Positions 7,699 through 15,447 of a DNA stretch of 64,000 nt are shown here, in pieces. This stretch comes from CAG-826 sp964583155 (lineage in GTDB: Bacteria > Bacillota_I > Bacilli_A > RFN20 > CAG-826), in contig CAZOUY010000004.1 of the NCBI GenBank assembly GCA_964583155.1, positions 1-64,000 of the forward strand, in the 5' to 3' direction. Under the pieces are notes generated by a model that was not told the DNA's origin, did not search any database, and was given only the letters and a program-made list of their open reading frames with translations. The position numbers were made by a program, and so were the translations under genes. Numbering within the stretch: position 1 is the first letter of the stretch; each line of letters opens with the position of its first letter.

Positions 7699-9414
7699 AT
7701 GAAAAAAAACCATCTAATTTTAGGATTATGTGTTTTATGGCCACTCATGTCATGTGGAAATAATCAGCCTAAAATACTCAAACAAGAGATATTGGATAGT
7801 ATTTCCGATAATAATATTACTTATCATAGTGATTATAATATTTATTATTATGAAAATGGTAAGCCAGAAGAAAAAAATAGTTGGCAGCGATTTGACGTTA
7901 TCGCGAAATTTGTGCCGGATCGCTATCAAATGTCCGCGTATATTTATGGAAGCGATACTATTGCCTCATACGCTAATCTATCAAAAGATAGCGAAGGCTA
8001 TGTTGTTAATAAAGAAATAAATATTCTCAATGAAGTTGAAACGAAGCGAGTATATGATGGCGAAGGAAAGGCTTTCTTATGGGATGAGAGTGTTTATAGC
8101 AATTATTTTTCTCAGCTTAACGCCGCAGACTTTGCTTTAAACGAAAACAAAACCGCATATTCTTATAAGGGTGATTTAAATGGCGAGGCTATGAACATTT
8201 TACATGCCGCCATACCTGTTTCAACTTTTAATTTAGAAAAGGTTGAATTGTTTGTCGAGAATAAGGAAATCACTAAAGTGGTTTTTCAAGAGGCGGAAGC
8301 GGATGATGTTATTGATGGATATATGTATGGTCGTAGCTTAACCATAACCTTTAGTGACATCGGCACTACGGTGATTGATGATATTTCTCCTTATCCGGTA
8401 TCGGTCGCGAATGATGATCTAGAATCAGCGTTAACGGAGATGAAAACGCTTCATAATTATCAGATTAAAATTGATGCGATTATCGGTGAGACGGAATTGC
8501 CATTAAGCAAGACCATCATTACCGAAACCGATGTTTTAAAAGAAGAATATGATGGCAGCAATACCTCATTTTCCGGTTATCACACCGTCGACAATCAACT
8601 CTATACTTTTAGCACTGTTAACGAGTATTTGTATGGAAAAAGTTCCCCACTTTCTTCTTTTCATGATCGCCTACCGTCGTTTAATTTTTCCAAAGATATT
8701 TTTACTTATGAAGGAAACACCAGTGATGGACTAAAAACATATACGACTTCTTCATCAATGAAGGCAGTATTGAATTTTATTGATTTTGAGAATCAACATT
8801 CCGAGGATTATTATCCTTCGGAGGGACCTATTAGGATTTATGTCGCTGACAAGCATTTAGTTAAAATCGAATTTCCATCCTATTTATTCATTAATTCCGA
8901 AGCTGTGGTGGCCACGCTTCGATTATCGTATCAAGACTTCGGAACCGCTACTATCGCTGAAACCGTTTGGGATAGTTTTGTAACGGAGTTACCGATCGGT
9001 GATGCAGGATGGAATTCGCCAATGATGACCTTTGAATTTTCCTTCTCAGATGATGAAGAGGATAAAATGATGGTGAGTGTGGAAGATATTTTGCAAGCTA
9101 CTTTAGGTGTCGAGCATGGCGTACCATACTTTTTACCGACAGAATATGTATATATGGAATTTTATGGTAATAAGTCATTAGAGGATGCTTGTGTTTATTT
9201 TGGCTTTATCGCGGAAGAGGTTTTTAATGAAGATGAGATGCTCACCATTTCGATAACCTTGGAACAGGCGGGCTTCATTACAACTTCCGAAGATAACTTT
9301 TATGAATTCACCAAAGGCGAAATTAGTATCGGCATGATGCTTGATGAGTATATCGGAACGGTTATCGACTTTACATTGCCTCTAGGTAACATCGATTCAT
9401 TAAAGGAATTATAG
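7699..9414 (+). CDS. Large lipoprotein, 571 aa, unknown function
   Basis: The protein starts with a lipoprotein signal ending LMSC (Cys19), so it is anchored to the outer face of the membrane. The rest is acidic, Tyr-rich and beta-rich without a recognisable domain. The region about 60-250 and the region about 255-430 look similar in layout (both mix YxYGxxxxxS segments, an FNxxK strand and a FxDxGTAT-like strand), so an internal duplication is possible. A good AGGAGGC ribosome binding site precedes the ATG. It has its own promoter and is followed by a terminator. The function is unknown. Confidence 0.75.
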   Translation: MKKNHLILGLCVLWPLMSCGNNQPKILKQEILDSISDNNITYHSDYNIYYYENGKPEEKNSWQRFDVIAKFVPDRYQMSAYIYGSDTIASYANLSKDSEGYVVNKEINILNEVETKRVYDGEGKAFLWDESVYSNYFSQLNAADFALNENKTAYSYKGDLNGEAMNILHAAIPVSTFNLEKVELFVENKEITKVVFQEAEADDVIDGYMYGRSLTITFSDIGTTVIDDISPYPVSVANDDLESALTEMKTLHNYQIKIDAIIGETELPLSKTIITETDVLKEEYDGSNTSFSGYHTVDNQLYTFSTVNEYLYGKSSPLSSFHDRLPSFNFSKDIFTYEGNTSDGLKTYTTSSSMKAVLNFIDFENQHSEDYYPSEGPIRIYVADKHLVKIEFPSYLFINSEAVVATLRLSYQDFGTATIAETVWDSFVTELPIGDAGWNSPMMTFEFSFSDDEEDKMMVSVEDILQATLGVEHGVPYFLPTEYVYMEFYGNKSLEDACVYFGFIAEEVFNEDEMLTISITLEQAGFITTSEDNFYEFTKGEISIGMMLDEYIGTVIDFTLPLGNIDSLKEL

Positions 9415-9427
9415 GATTTTAGATTAG

Positions 9428-9455
9428 AAAAGCGTATAACAACATACGCTTTTTT
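9428..9455 (+). terminator. Rho-independent terminator
   Basis: AAAAGCGTAT pairs with ATACGCTTTT around a six-base loop and is followed by further T residues. It closes the large lipoprotein transcript. Confidence 0.85.
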
Positions 9456-9496
9456 GTGGTAATATTAAGGCGAGCATTGTATCGGAGGATGTTTAA

Positions 9497-9835
9497 ATGA
9501 TCTATGAAATGAATCTATGCAGTGAACCATATCAAATGATTAAAAGCGGACAGAAAACAGTGGAAATGCGTTTATTTGATGAAAGAAGAAAAGGTCTCCA
9601 AAAGGGTGATCATATCATTTTTCATTGTCCGGATTATCAAGAAGATTTGAAGGTAGAGGTTATGGAAATTAAAACCTATCGTGATTTTGAAGAACTGTAT
9701 GCTCATTATTCCTCACGGGAGATCGGATATCGATATAATGAAAAGCCGGATCCTAAGGATATGCTTCAATATTATAGTGAACAAAAGATTAGCCAATATG
9801 GAGTTATGGCAATCAGAATCCGCTTGTTAGAATAA
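9497..9835 (+). CDS. ASCH domain protein, 112 aa
   Basis: The length and pattern match ASCH-domain proteins, a PUA-like beta-barrel fold. The motif KSGQKTVEMRLFDERR (about residues 17-32) is the typical Glu-x-Arg signature, followed by KGDHIIFHC. ASCH proteins are thought to bind RNA or modified nucleosides, and some hydrolyse N4-acetylcytidine; the exact role here is unknown. It is cytosolic and stands alone. The start has a GGAGG ribosome binding site. It converges on the small minus-strand gene at 9867 with a shared hairpin between them. Confidence 0.85.
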   Translation: MIYEMNLCSEPYQMIKSGQKTVEMRLFDERRKGLQKGDHIIFHCPDYQEDLKVEVMEIKTYRDFEELYAHYSSREIGYRYNEKPDPKDMLQYYSEQKISQYGVMAIRIRLLE

Positions 9836-9860
9836 AAAAGAAGCTAGTTATTCTAGCTTC
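9831..9860 (-). terminator. Terminator for the minus-strand small gene
   Basis: GAAGCTAG (9840-9847) pairs with CTAGCTTC (9853-9860). Read on the minus strand it is followed by CTTTTTTATT, which overlaps the end of the ASCH gene. The plus-strand side lacks a T-run, so it mainly serves the minus strand. Confidence 0.7.
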
Positions 9861-9866
9861 ATCCCT

Positions 9867-10076
9867 TTATCTTTCCCCTTTGTTATTATGGCGATGCAGG
9901 GCATCAAGATTTAAATGTATTTCTTGAAGAGTTGGCTCTTCTTGAGGGCCGGTTTGTGATTCTTCGAAAATAATATGTTCCTCCGCCATTTCATTGAGCA
10001 TTCGCTTCCGTTCGCTTAAAAAATCGGTGTGCTCATCAAGGGGTAAACGTTTTTGTTTTTTCTTCGTTTTTTTCAT
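9867..10076 (-). CDS. Small charged hypothetical protein, 69 aa
   Basis: A 69-residue protein with a strongly basic N-terminus (Lys/Arg in 8 of the first 10 positions after Met) and an acidic, probably helical remainder ending in a His-Asn-Lys tail. A clear GAGGTGAA ribosome binding site and its own terminator support expression. No family is recognised. It is divergent from cysK, with about 150 bases of promoter region between. Confidence 0.65.
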   Translation of the reverse strand: MKKTKKKQKRLPLDEHTDFLSERKRMLNEMAEEHIIFEESQTGPQEEPTLQEIHLNLDALHRHNNKGER

Positions 10077-10157
10077 TATTGATTCACCTCAATAATAATA
10101 TGCCGCTAAAAAAGCATCTTCTTTTTCCTTTATTTACCATCTTTTTTATCACATTAA

Positions 10158-10187
10158 TTGACAAAAAGACCAATGGCCATTTACAAT
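10158..10187 (+). promoter_or_regulatory. Promoter of cysK-cysE with palindromic spacer
   Basis: A perfect TTGACA (10158-10163) is followed by an 18-base spacer and TACAAT (10182-10187). Inside the spacer lies a perfect 10-base palindrome AATGGCCATT (10172-10181), well placed to be a repressor operator. Cysteine synthesis genes in Bacilli are often controlled by CymR, but this site is not an obvious CymR box. Confidence 0.6.
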
Positions 10188-10225
10188 TCTAGTCATATTA
10201 TAAGTTATAGATTAAGGAGGATTTT

Positions 10226-11161
10226 ATGTTTCATTCATCAGCTTTATCGACCATCGGAAATACCCCTTTAATAGAATTACGACGAATTGAAGAAAAGTAC
10301 CATTTGAAGGGTCATATTTACGCTAAAGTCGAAGGATTTAATCTTGGTGGCTCCATTAAGAGTCGCCCAGCTAAATTAATCATTCAGGAAGCGGTTGCGC
10401 AAAACTTGATTACGAAAGATACGATTGTGATTGAACCAACCTCCGGTAATATGGGTATATCCTTATCATTAATATGCGGAATAATGAATATCCCCTTTAT
10501 AGCGATTATGCCGGATAATGTCTCGAAAGAGCGACGTTCTTTGATCGCGGCCTATGGTGGACAGGTTGAATTAACGCCGGCGAAGGATGGCATGAAGGGG
10601 TGCTTTGTGCGTCTTGATGAATTAAAAGAACAATATTCGCATGTCTATGTGCCTTCGCAATTTACGAATCCATTAAGCGTTCAAGCACATTATGAAACGA
10701 CCGGTCCCGAAATATTACGCGATTTGCCTAATGTTGAGGCCTTGGTAGCCGGAATAGGAACCGGGGGCACCATTATGGGCGTGTCTAAAAGATTGAAGGA
10801 AGACCATTCGATGACGGTCATTGGCGTGGAGCCCAAGACCTCTCCGATGATCAGTAAAGGGCAAGCGGGAAAACATGAAATCCAAGGCATTGGTGCCAAT
10901 TTTTATCCGCCTCTTTTAGAAAAAGACTATATTGATGAGATGGAATTGATTGACAATGATGAAGCATTTGAAGGGGCTGAAGAGCTTGCTAAAGAAGAAG
11001 GACTTTTTGTCGGAATATCTTCCGGTGCGGCTTACAAAGCGGCCTTAAAAGCAGCGCAAAGTGGCAAATATGAGCAGATTGTCGTTATCTTACCCGATTT
11101 TGGCGAAAGATATCTCTCCACTTTGGCAGTAAGGAAAGAAAAAAATGAAAGAATTGGTTAA
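10226..11161 (+). CDS. cysK: Cysteine synthase (O-acetylserine sulfhydrylase)
   Basis: This enzyme joins O-acetylserine and sulfide to make L-cysteine in the cytosol, using pyridoxal phosphate. The PLP lysine is Lys45 in GGSIKSRPA. The substrate loop TSGN is at 72-75 and the phosphate-binding GTGGT at 178-182; SSGAAYKA near the C-terminus also fits. Length (311 aa) is normal. AAGGAGG precedes the ATG. The stop overlaps the serine acetyltransferase start by 17 bases, so both steps of cysteine synthesis are translated together. The fold-type II family also includes cystathionine beta-synthase, but the context favours CysK. Confidence 0.93.
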   Translation: MFHSSALSTIGNTPLIELRRIEEKYHLKGHIYAKVEGFNLGGSIKSRPAKLIIQEAVAQNLITKDTIVIEPTSGNMGISLSLICGIMNIPFIAIMPDNVSKERRSLIAAYGGQVELTPAKDGMKGCFVRLDELKEQYSHVYVPSQFTNPLSVQAHYETTGPEILRDLPNVEALVAGIGTGGTIMGVSKRLKEDHSMTVIGVEPKTSPMISKGQAGKHEIQGIGANFYPPLLEKDYIDEMELIDNDEAFEGAEELAKEEGLFVGISSGAAYKAALKAAQSGKYEQIVVILPDFGERYLSTLAVRKEKNERIG

Positions 11162-11888
11162 TAGAAATCAGAATTATATATTATTTATCGAGAACCTAAA
11201 GGCCTTTTGTTTTCCGAAAATATATCCGATGAAAACTACCAAAAAGGCTATTAAAAAACGCCTTTTGGCGTGCCTATTGAAGGATGAACGAAAAGTGGCG
11301 ACGCCATTTTTGGAGTATCTTGATCATTTATCTACGAATTTACAATTGGATGCCGCTTCGTATCTTGATTTTGATCCGGCCGCTATTGATTTAAAAGAAG
11401 TTGTTTACGCTTATCCAGGATTCCTCGCTGTTTTAATATATCGCGTGGCGCATTTTTTAGGGGAATATGGAGCTTATTACAGCGCTCGCTTATTTAGTGA
11501 GTTCGCTCATGAAAAAACAGGCATTGATATCCATTATCGGGCGAAGATTGGCGCTCCATTTTTCATCGATCATGGCACAGGAGTCGTGATTGGAGCGACC
11601 ACCATAATTAAGAGCAATGTTCGTATTTATCAGGGCGTCACTTTAGGAGCGTTATCTTTAGAGGAAAGTCAGCATCTTAAAGATAAAAAAAGACATCCTA
11701 CCATCGAAGAGGATGTCACGATTTATGCCTACGCTACGATTTTAGGGGCTGATACCATCATTGGCGCCCATTCCATAATAGGAACCAATGTTGTGATTAA
11801 AGAGAGTATCCCCGCTTTTTCATTAGCCGTTCAAGAAACGCGTGAGAAGCGCTATAAGCTTTTAAACAGGAAAGAGCATTCAAGCTAG
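11145..11888 (+). CDS. cysE: Serine O-acetyltransferase
   Basis: This enzyme acetylates L-serine with acetyl-CoA, the committed step to cysteine. Residues about 35-125 form the helical N-terminal domain; from 130 on, hexapeptide repeats build a left-handed beta helix. The signature HGTGVVIG is at 143-150, followed by IYQGVTLGAL. Length (247 aa) fits bacterial serine acetyltransferases. It overlaps cysK by 17 bases, and AAGGAAAG lies upstream of its ATG inside cysK. The C-terminus ends in Ser rather than the Ile usually needed to dock into cysteine synthase. Its stop codon overlaps that of the convergent regulator gene. Confidence 0.92.
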   Translation: MKELVNRNQNYILFIENLKAFCFPKIYPMKTTKKAIKKRLLACLLKDERKVATPFLEYLDHLSTNLQLDAASYLDFDPAAIDLKEVVYAYPGFLAVLIYRVAHFLGEYGAYYSARLFSEFAHEKTGIDIHYRAKIGAPFFIDHGTGVVIGATTIIKSNVRIYQGVTLGALSLEESQHLKDKKRHPTIEEDVTIYAYATILGADTIIGAHSIIGTNVVIKESIPAFSLAVQETREKRYKLLNRKEHSS

Positions 11889-12175
11889 TTCTTGTTTAAT
11901 TTATCGATATATTCATAAACCAATTGTCTTAAGGTATCGGGATTCATATGCTCAATATGCGATTTAAGCTCAATAATACTTGCATGAGAATTATCGCGTC
12001 CGACAAGATAATCTATTGAAACATCATAAAGATCAGCTAAAGATATTAAACTCTGAATATCAGGTTGTGTTTTGCCACATTCCCAATTGCAAACAGTTTG
12101 GAGTGAGACATTTAAACAAGAAGCAACATAAGAAAGAGTCCAGTTATTTGAAAGTCGCAATTCACGAATACGCAC
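11885..12175 (-). CDS. XRE-family transcriptional regulator, 96 aa
   Basis: The N-terminal two thirds is a Cro/C1-type helix-turn-helix: IRELRLSNNWTLSYVA is helices 1-2, NVSLQTVCNWECGKTQP is the recognition helix region, and SLADLYDVSIDYLVGR is helix 5. The last 25 residues may dimerise. The GTG at 12175 was chosen since AAAGAGGTG lies six bases upstream; another GTG nine bases earlier overlaps that site. Convergent with cysE, it could control the neighbouring cysteine genes or itself. Two identical 12-bp direct repeats lie in its upstream region. Confidence 0.85.
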   Translation of the reverse strand: MRIRELRLSNNWTLSYVASCLNVSLQTVCNWECGKTQPDIQSLISLADLYDVSIDYLVGRDNSHASIIELKSHIEHMNPDTLRQLVYEYIDKLNKN

Positions 12176-12216
12176 ATAAATCACCTCTTTTTATATTTCT
12201 TTTCTTTATATTAAGA

Positions 12217-12291
12217 AAACTTTGAAAAATCATAAATAAAACTAAAAGAAAATGTTAAAACATATTTAATATTTCCAAGAAACTTTGAAAA
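12217..12291. promoter_or_regulatory. Paired direct repeats upstream of the XRE regulator
   Basis: AAACTTTGAAAA occurs twice (12217-12228 and 12280-12291), 63 bases apart, which is about six helical turns. They flank the divergent promoter region between the regulator and the GtrA-like gene, so they are plausible operator half-sites. In such AT-rich DNA chance cannot be excluded. Confidence 0.3.
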
Positions 12292-12415
12292 TAAACAAAA
12301 AAATAAAAGATAATTAATAAAAAGTCATTTCAATAAACGAAAAAGAGAGAATGAGTCTGAACTCTTTTCTTTTTCACTATGGAAGTGTAAAATAAAATAA
12401 TAAAGGATGATTTAG

Positions 12416-12943
12416 ATGAAAGTAGAGAATGAAGAAAAGAAACAATCAAGCTTATCGCGTTTTATCCATTTCTGGTGGGAAAAAGAACCGATTCGTTTTT
12501 TATTTGCGGGTGCGATCAATACGATAGTTGGGGTTTTATTGACCTATTTATTTCGTCATTTTCTTTTTGATATGCTTTTAAAATGGAACCCTAAATGGGT
12601 GATCATGAGTTCACCGATTGAAATATCATTTGATTTTCCATATTTAATCGCTTTTATTATCGGTTTACCAATAGCGTATACGACGCAGACCTTAATCGCT
12701 TTTCGGACAAAATGGTCTTTTAAAAGGTTTATTCGTTATCCATTGAGTTCAATTCCTAATTTCTTCCTGCAGCAATTAGGAATATTAATTTTTGAGGGAT
12801 GGCTAAAATGGCCTTATGAAATTTCTTATATACTCGGTTGCATTTTACCATTGCCCATCATGTTTTTTATCATTCGTTTTTTGGTAAAGCCTATCAAAAA
12901 TAAGAACAAAAAAGAAGTGCATGATGCTGAGGAAAACCAATGA
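12416..12943 (+). CDS. GtrA-like membrane protein, 175 aa
   Basis: Four membrane helices and the signature PIRFLFAGAINTIVG (about 24-38) match the GtrA/DPMS family. Members are thought to flip or deliver lipid-linked sugars, or assist cell-wall glycosylation. The later segment IGLPIAYTTQTLIAFRTKW fits the third helix. AAAGGAT precedes the ATG. The stop overlaps the recX start (ATGA), so the two are co-translated; no functional link is known. Confidence 0.8.
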   Translation: MKVENEEKKQSSLSRFIHFWWEKEPIRFLFAGAINTIVGVLLTYLFRHFLFDMLLKWNPKWVIMSSPIEISFDFPYLIAFIIGLPIAYTTQTLIAFRTKWSFKRFIRYPLSSIPNFFLQQLGILIFEGWLKWPYEISYILGCILPLPIMFFIIRFLVKPIKNKNKKEVHDAEENQ

Positions 12944-13749
12944 CTGAACAAGAGGAGTATCTAATAACGAAGATCGATTTTCATAAAAAAGAAATCATTA
13001 TTCATTATGAGTTTCAAAATAAAGAAGGAGAATTGACCATTTTCCCGAGTGTTTTTAGCGACTTTTATCTTTATGAAGGTAAAAAGATCGCTAAAAAAGA
13101 GTGGGCGGAAATAAACCGCGTTAATGGCCTGGCGAAGGATCTTGATTTAACCTATCGATTATTATCTCGTCATGAATATTCTTCCTTCACTCTTCAAAAA
13201 AAGCTTCAAGAAAAGAAAATAAAGCAAGCGAATATTGAACAAATTATGGCTATTATTAAAGAGCAGCGATTGATCGATGATGAAAGATACGCTCATGATT
13301 TAGTGGAGGAGCTCGACGCTAAATTATATGGTCAAGAATATATCATCCAATCTCTCCATAAGGATGGATGTTCTGATAACATTATTCATTCCTTTTCTTT
13401 TGATGAAACCCATGAAGAAGAAAAAATGGAGCAATTACTACCGATTCTTTTAAGAAAATGGACTCATGATAATGAGAAAAAACGCTACTATCATTTATAT
13501 AATGAGTATCGTCGACGGGGATATGATTTAGACTTAATTACGCGGTTTTTATCTTGTCATCTTGAAAATAATACGGAGGATGAAAAGACAAAATGTCAAA
13601 AAGAATGGGAAAAGTACTATCGGATCTATCTTAATCGATACCAAGGAAAAGAGTTAAATCAAAGAATTATCGTTTCTTTAATGCGTAAAGGCTTTTCTTA
13701 TGATATAATCAAGCAGGTAATGGAGGATGAAGCTCATGAAATGGATTAA
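12940..13749 (+). CDS. recX: RecX-family recombination regulator
   Basis: RecX binds RecA filaments and limits or modulates strand exchange. The 269-residue length is typical for Bacilli, which have a longer form. Three-helix repeats are visible: ARELL-like LDLTYRLLSRHEYSSFTLQ near 68-86, KEQRLIDDERYAHDLV near 107-122, and a C-terminal repeat with RGYDLDLITRFL. It begins in the stop of the GtrA-like gene and ends 14 bases inside yhaM. recA lies about 31 kb away in the same window. Confidence 0.85.
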   Translation: MTEQEEYLITKIDFHKKEIIIHYEFQNKEGELTIFPSVFSDFYLYEGKKIAKKEWAEINRVNGLAKDLDLTYRLLSRHEYSSFTLQKKLQEKKIKQANIEQIMAIIKEQRLIDDERYAHDLVEELDAKLYGQEYIIQSLHKDGCSDNIIHSFSFDETHEEEKMEQLLPILLRKWTHDNEKKRYYHLYNEYRRRGYDLDLITRFLSCHLENNTEDEKTKCQKEWEKYYRIYLNRYQGKELNQRIIVSLMRKGFSYDIIKQVMEDEAHEMD

Positions 13750-14683
13750 TGAATTAAAAGAAAACGAGCATATATGCGAAGCATATTTAATTGTCAATGT
13801 TACTCGAGGCGTAACGAATAATAATTTACCTTACTTAACAATCACTTTCCAAGACAAAACCGGCACTATTGAAGGCAAAAAATGGGACGCTACTGATTCG
13901 GATCGTGAGATCTTCGTTTCAGGGAATGTTGTCTCAATAACGGCGGATGTTATAAATTATCGCACGGGATTGCAGTTGAAGGTTATTAGCGGACAAGTTT
14001 TGCCTAATGCTGAAATAGATGTCTCCAACTATATGATGAGCGCTCCTGTCGAGAAGAGCGAATTAGAAAGAAGATTACGCCAATATATTAATTCTTTAGA
14101 GGATCCCGAATTACATTTATTGGTTGAAAGCATCATTAATGAAACCTATAATGACTTTGTAATATATCCCGCCGCGGTTCGTAATCACCATGAGTATTCT
14201 AGTGGCTTACTTTATCATACTTTATCCATGGCGGCATTAGCCGATATCATCGCCTCATACTATACGAGCGTTGATCGCGATCTTTTAATAGCCGGTGTAT
14301 TGCTGCATGATATTGGAAAAACCGTTGAGCTTTCGGGCCCGATTATCGCGCGTTATACAAAGGAAGGACGTTTAATCGGTCATATTTCCATCATGCATAG
14401 TATGATTCGTGAAAAAGCTCTTGAGCTTCATATTAGTGATGAAACTCGTATCTTGCTGGAACATATGATTTTATCTCATCATGGTAAACAGGAGTTTGGT
14501 TCTCCGGTTTTGCCATTAACGCGGGAAGCTTTGCTTCTACATATGATTGATGATATGGATGCCAAAATGACCATTCTTGATAAAGCTTACGCTAATACTG
14601 AAGAAGGCGAATTTACTCCTAAGCTCTTTCCTTTAGAAGAAAGATGCTTCTATAAACCAAAAAGTAGAAAGAATCACGATTAA
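13736..14683 (+). CDS. yhaM: 3'-5' exoribonuclease YhaM
   Basis: YhaM is a 3'-to-5' exonuclease that trims short single-stranded RNA ends and is found in Bacilli. The N-terminal 90 residues form an OB fold (LTITFQDKTGTIEGKKWDA), and the C-terminal 190 are an HD domain with HHEYSSGLLYH and HDIGKT, which bind metal. Length (315 aa) is normal. The ATG at 13736 was chosen because GGAGG lies nine bases upstream; the ATG at 13727 touches that site. It overlaps recX by 14 bases and ends against a large hairpin. Confidence 0.9.
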   Translation: MKWINELKENEHICEAYLIVNVTRGVTNNNLPYLTITFQDKTGTIEGKKWDATDSDREIFVSGNVVSITADVINYRTGLQLKVISGQVLPNAEIDVSNYMMSAPVEKSELERRLRQYINSLEDPELHLLVESIINETYNDFVIYPAAVRNHHEYSSGLLYHTLSMAALADIIASYYTSVDRDLLIAGVLLHDIGKTVELSGPIIARYTKEGRLIGHISIMHSMIREKALELHISDETRILLEHMILSHHGKQEFGSPVLPLTREALLLHMIDDMDAKMTILDKAYANTEEGEFTPKLFPLEERCFYKPKSRKNHD

Positions 14684-14735
14684 AAGTGAAGAAAAAAATA
14701 TTTCTGCATAAATTTGGTCAATCAATTGATGAAAT

Positions 14736-14836
14736 AAAAAGTGGTTTGAACAAATGTATTTAACCTTTTGAGCTCTACCGATTTATCTCGGTTGAACTTT
14801 TGGAGATTTTAATACAAAGGGCAAACCACTTTTTTT
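14736..14836. terminator. Long bidirectional hairpin between yhaM and the HIT gene
   Basis: AAAAAGTGGTTTG (14736-14748) pairs with CAAACCACTTTTTT (14822-14835), enclosing about 73 bases with an inner ACCGA/TCGGT hairpin. T-runs follow on both strands, so it can end both convergent genes. It is much longer than a normal terminator and may be a small structured RNA or a palindromic repeat element. Confidence 0.55.
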
Positions 14837-14873
14837 GTTTTCAATATTTTATTTTTAGGATGAATAACACTAA

Positions 14874-15290
14874 TTACAAATCTTTTTTTATTTTTGAAGC
14901 GATAGCCGGCAATGATAAATTTGATAAATCATCATTTTCCTTCATTTCCAAGCGGAAGCCATCACCTTCAAAATATCGAGGGATAACGTGAATATGAAAA
15001 TGCATGATTGTTTGGCCAGCTTCTTTGTAGCAATTAGTGAGGATGTTGACACCTTTAGCATGTAAGGAATGAATTTGAACTTGGCCAATCGTTTGCGCGA
15101 CATTCATACAATGATTCATTAATTCTTTAGGGGTCGATAAAAAGCTATCATAATGCTTTTTAGGGATGACTAATGTATGGCCCACGGTAGTTTGAGAAAT
15201 ATCTAAAAAGGCCATGACCTCCTCATCCTCATAGACTTTATAGCAGGGAATTTCACCATTAATAATTTTACAAAATAAGCAATCGTTCAT
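14874..15290 (-). CDS. hit: HIT-family hydrolase (HinT-like)
   Basis: Histidine-triad proteins hydrolyse nucleoside phosphoramidates and related AMP conjugates. The triad HFHIHV (His97, His99, His101) and an N-terminal zinc-type CLFCKI motif (4-9) are present. Length (138 aa) is normal. The ATG at 15290 was chosen for the AAAGGAG Shine-Dalgarno; an earlier in-frame ATG adds seven residues lacking one. It is next to the PpiC-type lipoproteins, as hit and prsA are in Bacillus. Confidence 0.92.
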   Translation of the reverse strand: MNDCLFCKIINGEIPCYKVYEDEEVMAFLDISQTTVGHTLVIPKKHYDSFLSTPKELMNHCMNVAQTIGQVQIHSLHAKGVNILTNCYKEAGQTIMHFHIHVIPRYFEGDGFRLEMKENDDLSNLSLPAIASKIKKDL

Positions 15291-15391
15291 TGTTATGACT
15301 CCTTTCATCAATACTTATATATTATAATACAACAAAATATTCAAGATAGCGCTTTTTAATTTCCTAATCCATGAGAGAGCGATCCTTAGGT

Positions 15392-15426
15392 AAATAAAAA
15401 GGATATGATTTTTGCATCATATCCTT
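15392..15426 (-). terminator. Terminator of the foldase lipoprotein operon
   Basis: An 11-bp stem AAGGATATGAT / ATCATATCCTT with a six-base loop is followed, on the minus strand, by a T-rich tail. It lies 22 bases beyond the second lipoprotein gene. Confidence 0.85.
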
Positions 15427-15447
15427 CTTGAATTTTAAGAAATCCGA

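Noticed and set aside
14800..14991. 63-codon plus-strand ORF after yhaM
   Set aside because: It runs through the long hairpin and antisense to the HIT gene, with no ribosome binding site.
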